Positions 34,201-44,487 of a stretch of 64,000 nucleotides of DNA are shown piece by piece; position 1 is the stretch's first letter, and every line of letters starts with the position of its first letter. This stretch comes from Chamaecrista fasciculata (taxonomy: Eukaryota > Streptophyta > Magnoliopsida > Fabales > Fabaceae): NCBI GenBank assembly GCA_003254925.1, contig QANZ01044835.1:138751-202750 (forward strand), in the 5' to 3' direction. A program made the translations under genes and the position numbers. A model generated the notes under the pieces. The model was not told where the DNA came from and ran no database searches. It was given only the letters and a program-made list of their open reading frames with translations.

Positions 34201-37200
34201 GTTCTTGAAGTGCTTGATAACCTCAAGATCTGCTTTGGTAAACAGGAGTATATCGTCCGCATATATAAGGTGATTTATTGGCGGAGCTTTCCTTGCAACT
34301 TTGATACCTTTGAGGGACCCTTGTGTCTGCGCTTTAACTAGGAGACCTGAAAGGACATTCATGCACAGGATGAAAAGATAGGGAGACAGTGGGTCCCCTT
34401 GTCGCAGACCTGCTTTAGGGTGGAAGTTAGGGGATGTGGCCCCATTGATTTGAACATTGAAAGAAACAGTCGTCACACATTGCATTATAAGCTGAGTCCA
34501 GTGTGCCGGGAAACCCATTTCTGTGAGCAGTGTATGCAGGAATTGCCAAGAGATTTTATCATATGCCTTGAAAAGGTCAATCTTTATACCTGCACAGTAA
34601 AATTTGCCCTTTTTATGACGTCGAATGTAGCGCAGGACCTCATGAGCGAGCAAGATATTGTCAGTGATTGACCGTCCTTTAGCGAAGGCACTCTGAAAAG
34701 GGGTAATTAAGTCTGGCATGATCCCCTGGAGCCGATTGGTAAGAACCTTGGATATAATTTTATAGGAAACATTGCAGAGGCTGATGGGTCTAAAGTCTTT
34801 GAACGATGTTTGGGAGTCACCTTTGGGAATGAGAACAATTGTTGTTTGGTTCAAATCCTTTAGAATGTGTCCCGAATTCAGGAAGGATGCTACCATCTGG
34901 ATAGAGTCTTCGCCCACAATGGGCCAGAAGTGTTGGTAAAAAATGGCAGGCATGCCGTCAGGTCCTGGGGCTTTATGCCCATCCATATCAAAGACCGCGT
35001 TCTCAATCTCCAATCTTGTAAACGGCCGATTGAGAGTGTGAATGTGGCTCTCAGAGAGATGTGTAATTCCTGAGTCTTTTATACAGTTCCGGATGTCTTC
35101 CATCATCACACTAGGAGGGCTGTCAAAAAGGTTGATGAAAAAATCTTTGGCAGAGTCAAGGATGGCACCGGTCCCTCTAACCCATTCACCAGTGCGGTTT
35201 TGAATCGTTAGGATTCTGTTCCTGGTTCGCCGATGTTTGACCACGGTGTGGAAATATTTAGTGTTCCTGTCCCCGTTAGCCAACCACATTTGTTTGGCTC
35301 TTTGTGCCCAGAAAATGTGCTCACAGTTAAGAAGGAATTCCAGTTTTTTACGGATGATGGTTTCCTCCTTGATGGTATTTGTGGACCAGTCGTAATTGGT
35401 TTTATCTTGAAGTTCAGACAGTTGCTTTTCTGTTTCCTTAATCTGTGATCTTATACATCCAAACTCTTCCTTATTCCATCGAGTTAGGGCTATGCTAGTT
35501 CTCTTGATGAGGGAATTAGTTTTGAAGCCCGTTGACCCCACTGGTTTTGGGTTGGAGTTCCAAGCATCCTGAACAATCTTGTGGCAATTCTCGTGCAGGA
35601 TCCACATTGCCTCAAACTTGAACCTGGGTCGATGTAGACGGTCAGGTGGGGATGTGTGTAAGATTAAAGGGGCATGGTCCGAGGCCGCAATGGGAAGGAT
35701 TTCTAGGCAGGTGTGCTGGTGTATACATAGCCACTCCTCATTGCACCAGGCCCTATCGAGTTTCTCTTTGAGAAAGTCGGAGTCTTTCCTGTTATTACAC
35801 CAGGTGTAGAGGCTGCCTTTGTGGTGAATTTCCATAAGATGTTTGTTGTTAAAAACCTCCATGGCTCGCGAGGCTCCAACAATTTTTGAATTGTTCTTAG
35901 ATTTCTCGTGGGCTCTTAGGACCTGATTAAAATCTCCAACAATGATCCAAGGATGCGCCCCAACGTCTACTTTTTCAAGAAAGTCCCAAAGTTTAAAGCG
36001 TTTGTGGGTTTTAGGGGGACCATAAACATGAGTGAGGAAAAAAGAGCCAAGATCAGGGCACACAATATAACAATGGATCCAGTATTTGGATGCGCTAATA
36101 ATATTAACTTGGGAGGGGCCATTCCAAAACAGTCCAAGACCCCCACTTTTACCCTTAGCTTCAATACAAAAGAAATGCTCAAAAGATAAGTACCTAGCTA
36201 ATTTCTTAAACTTATCAGCATTACACTTAGTTTCTTGCAGACAAACAAAAGAAGGATTCCTAGATTGGCAGAGAGATTTGAGACGCTGTTTTGTCGAGGT
36301 TTTGCCACACCCTCGACAATTCCAACTTAGGAAACTCATGGCGACGTTGGGGGTTGTTCTTGTACAACCTCCCCAAAACAAACGTGAAAGTTATTCAGTT
36401 TTTGGATGATCTCCTCCAATTCAGCTTCAATGTCAACTTCTGGCGTTGGAGTCATGCTTCGTTCTTCTGATTTGGCTCTTTTTGGACTGGTCGAGATTTC
36501 GTCATCTTCTATCTCTTCAATGATCAGGTGTTTTCGCTTTTTTACGGGAAGAGAGAGGGAAGTGCACCAGGGAAACTGAGCCGTCATCTTCATTCTTTTC
36601 CGCCAGTGTTCAATACTTCCATCTTCGTTGCTGTCATCAAACCACCTCTTTCTGCTGGTTTCTGTTGTGGCAAAAGGAGAGGAAGCAGGGTTCCAAATTC
36701 TTTCAATGGCTATTTTCTGTAAAGCCATCATGCACTCTCTACCCGCTTCACTGCTCGCAAAGGATGCAGCAATACGAGACCAAATACCCTCCAGCATTTC
36801 CAGAATTTTGAATTTAAATTCATTAATACATGGGTTGACGTCCGAGAGTGTAGGGTTCTCGGTATTGGTTGTATCCGAGGGGTACTGAAAAGGGATGATA
36901 GCACGCTGGGGATTCTCCTTATACTCTGGTCGAGGGGTGTAGGTGGGAATTTCTTCAAGAGTACCGACGACCATACTATCACTATCAAGACCAAACCCGC
37001 CACTTCCCGACGACCCAGCACCATCATTCTGGGGGATATGTGCGTGTGGGATCCATTCATGCTCAGCTATGGTGCAGGAGTGATTCCAGAAAGCTTCAGC
37101 TTTATCGTCTGGCAACATGTTCTCGTCGCCGAAAAGAGGGTATGATTCAGGGTCCCAGAAAAGTTGTCCATTAATCAACATCAGTTCATTATTGCCCATA

Positions 37201-40200
37201 TCGACCCATCTCAACCCATCCAGGGTGTTGGCTGGCGACGGGTTCATGTTGGTGTTCTCCCCGTCGGGAAAAATGGTCTGCAACGGAAGGGGGTAAATGG
37301 CAGGCGGGGGTCTTCTATAAAATTTTAGGGCCATATCTCTAAGTTCAGGGTCATTTTCCATCCTGTCCATTTCCTCGTCACTGATAATGATACGCTGGTC
37401 AAACGGGTCCATTGGATGTTCTTCTGTATTGGGGTTCGAGGGTCCATCCGCTAGGGCAACGTCCATGAAGGTTTCGTCAGCTTCATCATCAGTTTGGTCA
37501 TCTGTCATATCTGGGTTCGCGGGGATGAATAAAGGCCCAAACTCAACGTTTGGATTTGTCGGGATGGGGTGAAAGTCCTGGGTCATATTGGCGGCATGCA
37601 CAGGTTCCACGTTTTCGGCAATCTCGTGATGGTCACCCTCTTCCTCCTCGTCATCTTCCATTTCTACTGGGTCTTCTTCAGGTACAATAAAAGGGAACAA
37701 ATGGTCTACAGGAGGACCGCCGCCATTGTGTCCTTCCTGCTGTTGGTGTAAATGATCTGCATATATTCCTTCCTCATTGAAGAAGTGGTGTGGATTAAAC
37801 TCAAACAAAATGGGCGGGTGATGTATTGGCCGGTAATTGTTGTTTACAAGGTTGTCAAACTCGAGAGTTTAACCAAACTCGTGGAGGGAGGGTAAACTCG
37901 GATCGTAAACTCGGATCGTAAACTCGCCGAGTTTACCTACGTATGCAGAATAAAATTTACACATATATATCATTTTCTTTAAGTGTAAAATTAAATCAAA
38001 ATACATTCATAAATCATATTACATACCCATCCCCTAGTCACAAACTCACATTCATCCATTCATAAATCATACATTAACATATTCACATTAACATATCCAA
38101 ACTCACATTCATACATTCAGACATTCACAAACTCACAGCCGATGAAATAACAAAGATAGATTAGGTTTATATTGACACATACCCAGCAGCAGCGAGCAGT
38201 GACAGCAGCAGGGGAAGGCGTCGACGGCATCGACGGCGTCGTCGGAAGGCGTCGACGGCGCGGCGAGTTGCAGAAAGCAGAGAAAGTCGAAGAAGGGAGA
38301 AAATTTTGAAGGCAAGTCGCAAGAGGCAGAGCAAGTCGTAAGAGGCAGAAAAATTTGGGAAATTGTCGAAGATAGATTAGGTTTAGGGTAATTTTAAGTG
38401 TGGGCCGGTTTTTTTATGCTTGGGTTGGTTTTTTTTGCTGAATGGGATGGTTTTATTTGACAAAAACTGGAAAAAAAAAATAAGGGAGTGAACTCGCCGA
38501 GTTTACTGCAAACTCGCGAGTTTACCGAGTTTACGAGTTAAAACTCGAGTTTACTCCGAGTTCACCTCAAGTCCGAGTTTGAGCCGAGTTTACACGATTT
38601 TAGGGGGTAAACTCGGCGAGTTTACGAGTTTACGAGTTAAAACTCGAGTTTGACAACAATGGTTGTTTACCACATAGACACGTGTAGTGCGTCTATGTGC
38701 ATGGTTGAGGAAACGCCGAGCCTGGTTGACAAAGTGGAGTCTTGTCATGACATACCCAATTTCCAGTCCAATGGTTGCATTGATCATATTCATCTGGCTA
38801 TACAAGGTTGCAGCAATTCTCTGTTCGTGCCATCTGCAAGCTGGGTGCGTATGTCCGATTCTTCCACATCGTGTGCACATACGGAATACTCTTTCATATC
38901 GGCACTGCACCCACATGGTGTTGTGGTGTTCAGTTCGGAGGATGAAGCCCATGAGGAGGGGGGACGTAACCGGCAGCCTCACTTTGATGCGCATGAACCG
39001 GAGGTTTCTGGGGATTGACGGGGTCCAGTCGACGTCGAGCACAACACCAAGTATGGAGCCAAGAGCCGAGGCCACCGTTGGGTTCTGAAGCTCTAAAGGT
39101 AACCCCCAAAGTTGTATCCAAACAGGGATTTCAGAAACAGAGTAGTCCGTTAGGACTAGGTTCGGCTCCCACGGAGCGAGATATAGTAACCCGCCGTGGA
39201 CAGACCATGGTCCTTGGGTTTGCATGAAGATCCTATCGTTGTCATTTGAGAAGTGGAACACGTAGTTGCTTCGACTAACTCCGACGACCCTGACACGATC
39301 CCGAAGCTCCCAAAAATTGTCCACTATTGATTGCATACGCCTAACTGTGAATTCTCGGACATCAAACAGAGTGCCGATGAGGCATTTACTCCAGAAAATC
39401 CGATAGTTAGCCAGCTGTTGGGCGTCAACATGCAGAACTGGACCACGGGCTATCCGGTGGGGAGGGGGTGAGCGAGGTGGGTGAGTGTCTTCTGTGTCTT
39501 GTATAACGTCGATATCTATTTCATGCTCAGAGTCACTAGATTCGACCCAATTAATCTCTCGGGGATTATCCATAAGCACTTTTCGACGTTTGTGTGGAAT
39601 GATGTAAGGTGTTTTGGTTGTGTTGATAGGATGCTCTGTTTTCATTTTAAAGGGTGGGGGAAGCGAACGGCCAGAGAGGTTGAAGGATTACAAGAAGAGA
39701 GGAGGCACTTGAGTAGTATTAGGGTAGGCCTGGAGAGGCGTCTGTTGCAGGCCGAGTAAAAACAGGGATAAGCCACTGGGAGAAGAAGGGGATGCAGGTT
39801 GATGTCGCTGAATGGTGGAGGCAGTGGGAGTTTAGGAGGGAGATTAGCGAAAAAACACTAGATGTGATAATGGTAAGCCTAGGTTAAAGCAATGGAGCAG
39901 ACCTTAATTAAAAGCTAGGTGTGCGGAGTAAAGAAGGACGCAGGGTAATACCGAGAGACAAAACGGCGTGATGGAATAACCAAGGTTGCAGAAAAATAAA
40001 AGGGCAGAGCAATAAATGAGCAATCTACTGTGGATAAGAAAAAAGACAGATCTTACTTGGTAGCTGTACTGGGATATAAGAAAGACGCCTTGTGTGCAGA
40101 CAAAAAACTTGAAACGGTTGTGGAGTGTGTGTATGTCACGCTCTGATTGCACCAATCCAGCAGCCTAGATCGGATAAGAAGCCATGAGGTAATAAGAATT

Positions 40201-40587
40201 AGGATGCGTAGAGCTGATGATTGAAGGTATCGGGAAGAGAAAGATCGATGTGTATGGATTAAGGCAAAGATTAGGAACCCTAAAAGGGTTTATTTGGGGG
40301 AAACTCAGTTGCGAGGCTTGGGCAACGAGTCGGGTTTATCACAATGAACAAATGAATTAATTCACAAAAGAGATTAATATGAAACCATAGCTTGTGGATG
40401 TGAAGGAAGAAATTTTCAACCTTCTTTTCACACACAGTAGCTACTAGATGATGGATGAGACAAATATTGAAATAACAATTATAAGAAAAAGAAGGAGGAG
40501 GAGGAGGATTGAGAGTATGGGAAAGTAATTTCGACCTTCGTTTTGGTGGTGCTGACTAGAGGGATCTTCTCCATCTTTCATGTCCAT
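31274..40587 (-). CDS. Divergent NF-YB subunit with a LINE in its intron
   Basis: Two exons, 40536-40587 and 31274-31722, 166 codons. Exon 2 has no ATG of its own. Exon 1 (starting MDMKDGEDPSSQHHQ) ends in phase 1 at a weak donor (gaag|gtcgaa), and exon 2 opens at 'tattttag|at' in matching phase. NF-YB pairs with NF-YC through a histone fold and, with NF-YA, binds CCAAT promoters. The fold covers about residues 51-141: RDPDQYIPM, ISMDAKEAI, ITSEAN and RLGFDDYIQPL. It is divergent. The Asp typical of LEC1-type members is Met (ISMD), and the usual Q-R-E-Q-R-K-T-I stretch is HRQRRQIVL. The intron is 8.8 kb, nearly all of it the LINE; without that it would be about 0.73 kb. Open frames argue for a gene, but I cannot show expression. 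Confidence 0.7.
32311..36381 (-). CDS. LINE ORF2: endonuclease and reverse transcriptase
   Basis: One open frame of 1,356 codons. An APE-type endonuclease lies at about 15-240 (SFLSWNCRG, QETK at 49-52, GDFN at 149-152, SDH at 234-236). Reverse transcriptase follows at about 510-770, with KAPGPDG (470-476) before it, IDLFKAYD (601-608), GLRQGDPLSP (658-667) and the catalytic YADD (707-710). A zinc-binding RVT domain (Cys/His pattern around FGCDSIEDINHLFLDCPL) precedes a C-terminal stretch weakly like RNase H. The enzyme nicks target DNA and copies the RNA in place. All catalytic motifs I looked for are intact. The start overlaps the end of ORF1 by 46 bases; the internal Met before SFLSWNCRG is an equally likely start. 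Confidence 0.95.
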   Translation of the reverse strand: MFWGGCTRTTPNVAMSFLSWNCRGCGKTSTKQRLKSLCQSRNPSFVCLQETKCNADKFKKLARYLSFEHFFCIEAKGKSGGLGLFWNGPSQVNIISASKYWIHCYIVCPDLGSFFLTHVYGPPKTHKRFKLWDFLEKVDVGAHPWIIVGDFNQVLRAHEKSKNNSKIVGASRAMEVFNNKHLMEIHHKGSLYTWCNNRKDSDFLKEKLDRAWCNEEWLCIHQHTCLEILPIAASDHAPLILHTSPPDRLHRPRFKFEAMWILHENCHKIVQDAWNSNPKPVGSTGFKTNSLIKRTSIALTRWNKEEFGCIRSQIKETEKQLSELQDKTNYDWSTNTIKEETIIRKKLEFLLNCEHIFWAQRAKQMWLANGDRNTKYFHTVVKHRRTRNRILTIQNRTGEWVRGTGAILDSAKDFFINLFDSPPSVMMEDIRNCIKDSGITHLSESHIHTLNRPFTRLEIENAVFDMDGHKAPGPDGMPAIFYQHFWPIVGEDSIQMVASFLNSGHILKDLNQTTIVLIPKGDSQTSFKDFRPISLCNVSYKIISKVLTNRLQGIMPDLITPFQSAFAKGRSITDNILLAHEVLRYIRRHKKGKFYCAGIKIDLFKAYDKISWQFLHTLLTEMGFPAHWTQLIMQCVTTVSFNVQINGATSPNFHPKAGLRQGDPLSPYLFILCMNVLSGLLVKAQTQGSLKGIKVARKAPPINHLIYADDILLFTKADLEVIKHFKNTFDRFGTISGLYINPQKSEITFSPNTPNRFKKMMSKAASFKCVEKFPKYLGSFVDEEPRSRKIFDVIFEQLQSRLEGWKTKFLSQAARVVLIKSVLSSMPLYHLSYFKLTEKEASKCDSVINNFFWGNHTGGNSPHMKAWHSICTPITYGGLGIKRIGAFNNAMIGRQAWRIIHDRNCLLSQVYHAKYQKIRNGSSTFSNTQTTPFARAICNKINEIMKDCSWRIGNGQSISISDPLWFPPDHNPGNITNVSQLIGQNGDWDATLVRAIYDDISANRILSLPTSHTGANDKIVWTRNAKGTYSVKDAYALSVTCQPIHQQTFPWKEFWRTPGLPKIKLFGWKCISDALPLGANLLKKHFNIDAKCAFGCDSIEDINHLFLDCPLTRAAWFATPMAIKTDELTCMGFKNWVTSLFISVSQNNLSQTLFMDILSFAWQIYNHRNKVKFQGSRANYDEIIKGWYDLKAYTKSFNTGTRSEVSTGRNTKKSRNHYMNAYNQRYFCAWYKHKQKKKNIVGIFHFDHSLPILDFYVCEASNKPIVSTALEGLRRALEILQQKGIQDITIYTPKPLFSRDQPVASNYGQEILMIDIMNMANSRDNRWQMLEYPQRINLPIMFPSITDFIYGFFCFL
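36336..39645 (-). pseudogene. LINE ORF1, split by a MULE insertion
   Basis: The RNA-binding first protein of the LINE. The N-terminal part (39645-38662, 328 codons) has a DUF4283-like region (about 75-250) and a CCHC zinc knuckle CTRCGRIGHTHPAC (257-270). The C-terminal part (37838-36336) is acidic then basic, without a domain I recognise. The 814-bp element between them is flanked by a 9-bp duplication, and the frame agrees on both sides. The ancestral protein was therefore one chain of about 828 residues, broken by a single event. As it stands, ORF1 ends within the insertion at 38590. Confidence 0.9.
37848..38661. mobile_element. MULE-type MITE inside LINE ORF1, 814 bp
   Basis: Flanked by a perfect 9-bp duplication GTTGTTTAC (37839-37847, 38662-38670), the length made by Mutator-like transposases. 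The ends share GTTGTCAAACTCGAG in inverted orientation. The subterminal zones are packed with 'gtaaactcg' and 'cgagtttac' repeats in both directions. A GC-rich core (38195-38290, 'gtcgacggc' repeats) could be captured host DNA, but I do not recognise it. Confidence 0.9.
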
Positions 40588-40760
40588 CACCCACAATTTT
40601 CTTTCAAACTGAGAAGATTGATTCAAAAGAATTATGGAAAAGAAAGGATTAAGAATAAGAAGTTGTGAGGATGTTGACACCAAAATCACTATTTTATAGG
40701 GTGAAGTGAGGGGGAGGCTAAGAGTATGTACGAAAATGATAATGACAAATACCGAAAATG
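40588..40760 (-). promoter_or_regulatory. TATA region of the NF-YB gene
   Basis: The minus strand reads CCTATAAAAT at 40691-40700, about 105 bases upstream of the exon 1 ATG. The pseudogene copy at 62049 has the same arrangement, with TCTATAAAATAG at 62151-62162. The exon 1 relics in the inverted repeat have lost it. Confidence 0.6.
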
Positions 40761-40799
40761 ATAACGACTTTTTATGATACATAACGCATACATATATAC

Positions 40800-41169
40800 A
40801 CACTATATCATATTATCCACAATATGTTTAAATTAAAAAAAAATATTTTAATGCATGTTACGTAAATACGTATGTCTATCTGAAAACACCCGAAAATTAT
40901 TTCAAAAACTTTAAAGTTTTACAAATAGGTTTTTATATAATTTGACAAATTGAAATTCCTTATATATACAATTAAAATTTTAAATTACATGGACCAAGGG
41001 TAACAGAGTTGTGAACGCAAATTTACATAAATACATAAATAGTGGACATGAAATAAAGCTTTGTTCAATTTGATGAGATAGATGGCATACCGGTGAATAA
41101 AAATCAAATTGGTTCCCAAATTGGTAATAAGTGCAATTATGTGTCAAACTGTCAATGATCCAAAATACA
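40800..41169. other. Intergenic, related to 30430-30720 and 59650-59960
   Basis: AT-rich DNA followed (from about 41005) by a cassette with 'cgcaaatttaca' and 'ctttgttcaatttgatgag'. The same cassette precedes the single 'gtgtggat' units elsewhere. No gene. Confidence 0.5.
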
Positions 41170-43145
41170 TATACAATCATATTCATGTGGGGCCATTAAA
41201 AACAAACTTACAGTGTGGATATCTTCTCGCTCAATACATAAACGGTTGGTAATAAAAGTTTTGTTAAATTAGATGAGATAACATTATAGTGAATATAAAT
41301 ATGGGGCCATTAAAGACAAAATTACCGCGTATATCTCTTGTCACTCATTATATAAACAATGGACAATCAAAGCTTTGTTTAATTTGATGAGATGGCATTA
41401 TAGTGATCATAAATGTGGGGCCGTTAAAAACAAATTTACAGTGTGGACCTATATATTCACACACAATACGTGTGTACTCATTCAAATGTGGGGCCATTAA
41501 AGACAAAATTACTGCGTGTATCTCTTGTCACTCATTATATAAACAGTGGGCATTGAAAGTTTTGTTTAATTTGATGAGATGGCATTGTAGTGATCATAAA
41601 TGTGGGGCCGTTAAAAACAAATTTATAGTGTGGACCTATATATTCTCACACAATACGTGCGTAATCCTTCAAGTGTGGGCCATGAGGTACTCTAATGGCG
41701 TTGGAAGATTTTTTTTAGTTCAATTGTACTACACTTTACAAAAATAAAGGAAGAGTGAGAGTAAAATGGTGTTAATGGCACTTGAAAGTTTTATAAATGG
41801 TGGGAGAAAAATGGTAGATTTTTCTATCATGAGAGAATTTTGGTAGAGAATTTAAAAAATCTTTTAACTGCCATTAACACCATTTTTCTCTCACTTTTCT
41901 TTTATTTTTGTTAAGTGTAGTACAATTGAACTAAAAAAATCTACCAACGCCATTAGAGTACCTCATGGCCCACATTTGAATGAGTACGCACGTATTGTTT
42001 GAGAATATATAGGTCCACACTATAAAATTGTTTTTAACGGCCCCACCTTTATGATCATTATAATGCCATCTCATCAAATTAAACCAAGCTTTCATCGCCC
42101 ACTGTTTATATAATGAGTGAGAAGAGATACACACGGTAATTTGTCTTTAATGACCCCACATTTGAATGAGTACACACGTATTGTGTGAGAATATATAGGT
42201 CCACACTGTAAATTTTTTTTTACCGGACCCACATTTATGATCACTACAATGCCATCTCATCAAATTAAATAAACCTTTCATTGCCCACTGTTTATATAAT
42301 GAGTGACAAGAGATACATGTGGTAATTTCGTCTTTAATGGCCCCACATTTGAATGAGTACGCCATATTTTGTGAGAATATATAGGTCCACACTGTAAATT
42401 TGATTTTAAAAGCCCCTCATTTATGATCACTATCATGTCATCTCATCAAATTAAACAAAGCTTTCATTGCCCATTGTTTATATAATGAGTGACAAGAGAT
42501 ACACGCGGTAATTTTGTCTTTACTGCTCCCACATTTGAATGAGTACGCATGTATTGTGTGAGAATGTATAGGTCCACACTATAAATTTGTTTTTAACGGC
42601 CCCACATTTATGATCACTATCAAGCCATCCCATCAAATTAAACAAAGCTTTCATTGCTCACTGTTTATAAATGAGTGACAAGAGATACAGGCGGTAATTT
42701 TGTCTTTAATGGCCCCACATTTGAATGAGTACGCACATATTGTGTGAGAATACATAGGTCCAAACTGTAAATTTGTTTTTAACGGCCCCACATTTATGAT
42801 CACTATCATTCCATCTCATCAAATTAAACAAAGCTTTCATTGCCCACTGTTTATATAATGAGTGACAAGAGATACACATGGTAATTTTGTCTTTAATGGG
42901 CCCACATTTGAATGAGTACGCCGTATTGTGTGAGAATATATAGGTCCACACTGTAAATTTGTTTTTAACAACCCCACAGTTATGATCACTATAGTGTCAT
43001 CTCATCAAATTAAACAAAGCTTTTATTGCTCACTGTTTATAAAATGAGTGACAAGAGATACACGCAGTAATTTTGTCTTTAATGACCCCACATTTGATTG
43101 AGCACAGGTATTGTGTGTGGATATATAGGTCCACATTGTAAATTT
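41170..43145. repeat. Foldback element with 186-187-bp tandem monomers
   Basis: The right arm has monomers whose 'tttgaatgag' (or variant) starts at 41975, 42161, 42348, 42534, 42720, 42907 and 43093, spacing 186-187. The left arm carries about two and a half monomers in the opposite orientation (41481 and 41668, spacing 187). The arms meet around a palindrome: 41692-41770 is the reverse complement of about 41872-41965. Each monomer includes 'gtgacaagagatacac', 'ttaaacaaagctttcat' and 'atatataggtccacac'. Short frames across it are repetition artefacts. Confidence 0.92.
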
Positions 43146-43189
43146 GTATATTTTTTAAAAATGACAGTTAAAAATGGTGAGAGAAAAAT

Positions 43190-43712
43190 GGTAGATTTTT
43201 AATAAGGCATTTGTTTTGTAGAGGATTCAAATTAATTCTCTCATGATAGAGTGTAAAGTGTGAAAGATAAGGAAAACCAAGATGCATTTGTGACTTTTTT
43301 TTTGTAAGACAAGACTATATGAGACTTAGCAACAGACAAAAGTTATGAAAATTGAGATGCATGCATTTCCTTCCTTAATTTCCTTGTTTTAATTGTTGAT
43401 GGGCCCCTTCCTTGTACTATTGATCAAATTCAAAAGTACAAGATTATTAGGACAATACTATTTTGGACTAAATTGAACCGAAACGTAAAAGATATAGGAC
43501 TAATTTGAACATTTTGAAAGATAGTGGACTAAAATGAACTTTAAAACATAGATATAGAACTAATTTGAACAATTGACCAAAAAAAAAAAACTCATGTTGC
43601 GTAAATTTGAATTCAAACCATACATAGTCTCATCAATTCTTTTCTCTTGGCATTTGTTTAGAAATCGGGCCAAACCACAGGTACGTTTTTTTTAATTGTA
43701 ATTTGCCCTTGT
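43190..43712. repeat. Partial NF-YB cassette flank, copy c
   Basis: Direct similarity to 25360-25790 and 27838-28190 ('acaagattattaggac', 'gactaatttgaacatt'). It stops about where copy 2 of the large duplication begins. No exon relic is attached. Confidence 0.65.
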
Positions 43713-44167
43713 AAAAATGATAACATTGAATGCTTGAAGAACTAACTAAAAGTGTTATCCTATAAGGCTATAACCAATGCTTTTGGGCTAAATTGCACTA
43801 AGACGCTTGAGTTTATGTCAAGGACATAAAACACCATTGAGTTTTAAAATTTGACAGATAGAACGCATGAATTTTTAATCTTGCTTCACTTAAGGACCTT
43901 TGAGTTTTCAAAAAAGTGAGGTTATTTAGACTTCTTAAATGAACAGAGTTGAAAACTTTAGGAGTCTGTCTGTCTTGTTTTAAAATTCATGGGTTCTAAG
44001 TGAGTAAAATTAAAAACTCACGGAGTCAATTTTCCAAGTTTTGAAAATCAAAGGTGTTATTTTTTGTCCCCAATCTAAAACTCAGGGAGTCTTAGTGCAA
44101 TTTAACTATGATTTTGTGGTAATGTTTTACACATAAGTTAACTCCTGTGTGACTATAACATCCGCAG

Positions 44168-44356
44168 ACTAATATCAAAGTTGTGGATGAAATTGTACCA
44201 ACTCAAATCAACTCAACCAAATTAAGGTAATACTGTGATTTTCGTCTCTTGAATATAATCATGCGTAGGGAGGCATTTCATCTGATAACTTTTTTTCAAT
44301 CGATTTGTTTATTGTTTCAGGGGGTGCATCGTAAGAGGTTTGTCAATAAAATATCT
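44168..44356 (+). pseudogene. NMNAT 3' fragment
   Basis: A copy of the penultimate exon (44168-44226, with both splice sites) and of the first 36 bases of the last exon (44321-44356). The source is 9614-9672 and 9771-9806. The last exon is cut off and replaced by a poly-A-ended insert. No 5' exons are present, so this is a duplication by-product, not a gene. Confidence 0.92.
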
Positions 44357-44487
44357 GACACCTTTGGGTATAGAAAATATTTTGTGACCAGTCGTTTACT
44401 CTTAAGTAGAGGACCCATGACAAAAGGATTAGTCATTGTTCTCGACGATGGATAACCTTATTTTATGCAAAAAAAAAAAAAAAAAAA
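44357..44487 (+). mobile_element. Poly-A-tailed retroposon fragment
   Basis: Unique DNA ending in about 20 A residues (to 44487). It replaces the copy-1 stretch 9807-10060. The A tail suggests a retroposed or 5'-truncated LINE piece whose arrival went with a deletion of about 250 bases. No target duplication is visible. Confidence 0.5.

Larger units (their letters stand above)
32273..40338 (-). mobile_element. Full-length LINE (L1 clade) with nested MULE
   Basis: Minus-strand non-LTR retrotransposon, bounded by perfect 18-bp target duplications TCACAATGAACAAATGAA (32255-32272 and 40339-40356). Its 3' end is an A-tail (a T run on the plus strand from 32273). The order 5' leader (39646-40338), ORF1, ORF2, short 3' end is complete. 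It is 8,066 bp with the nested insertion and about 7.2 kb without it. A perfect target duplication and a 1,356-codon open ORF2 point to a recent insertion. It lies in the NF-YB intron in the same transcriptional direction as that gene. Confidence 0.95.

Noticed and set aside
32638..37751. Many plus-strand frames of 60-107 codons
   Set aside because: Antisense to LINE ORF1 and ORF2, which have full domain support on the minus strand.
38133..38315. Minus-strand frame of 60 codons in the GC-rich core of the MULE
   Set aside because: Short, Asp/Ala-repetitive from 'gtcgac' repeats; no recognisable source gene.
38650..39088. Two overlapping plus-strand frames of 122 and 133 codons
   Set aside because: Antisense shadows of the LINE ORF1 DUF4283 and zinc-knuckle region.
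41403..42951. Several 67-114-codon frames with similar peptides (MWTYIFSHNT type)
   Set aside because: They are translations of the 186-bp monomers and occur on both strands in line with the inverted arms; no start or splice context.
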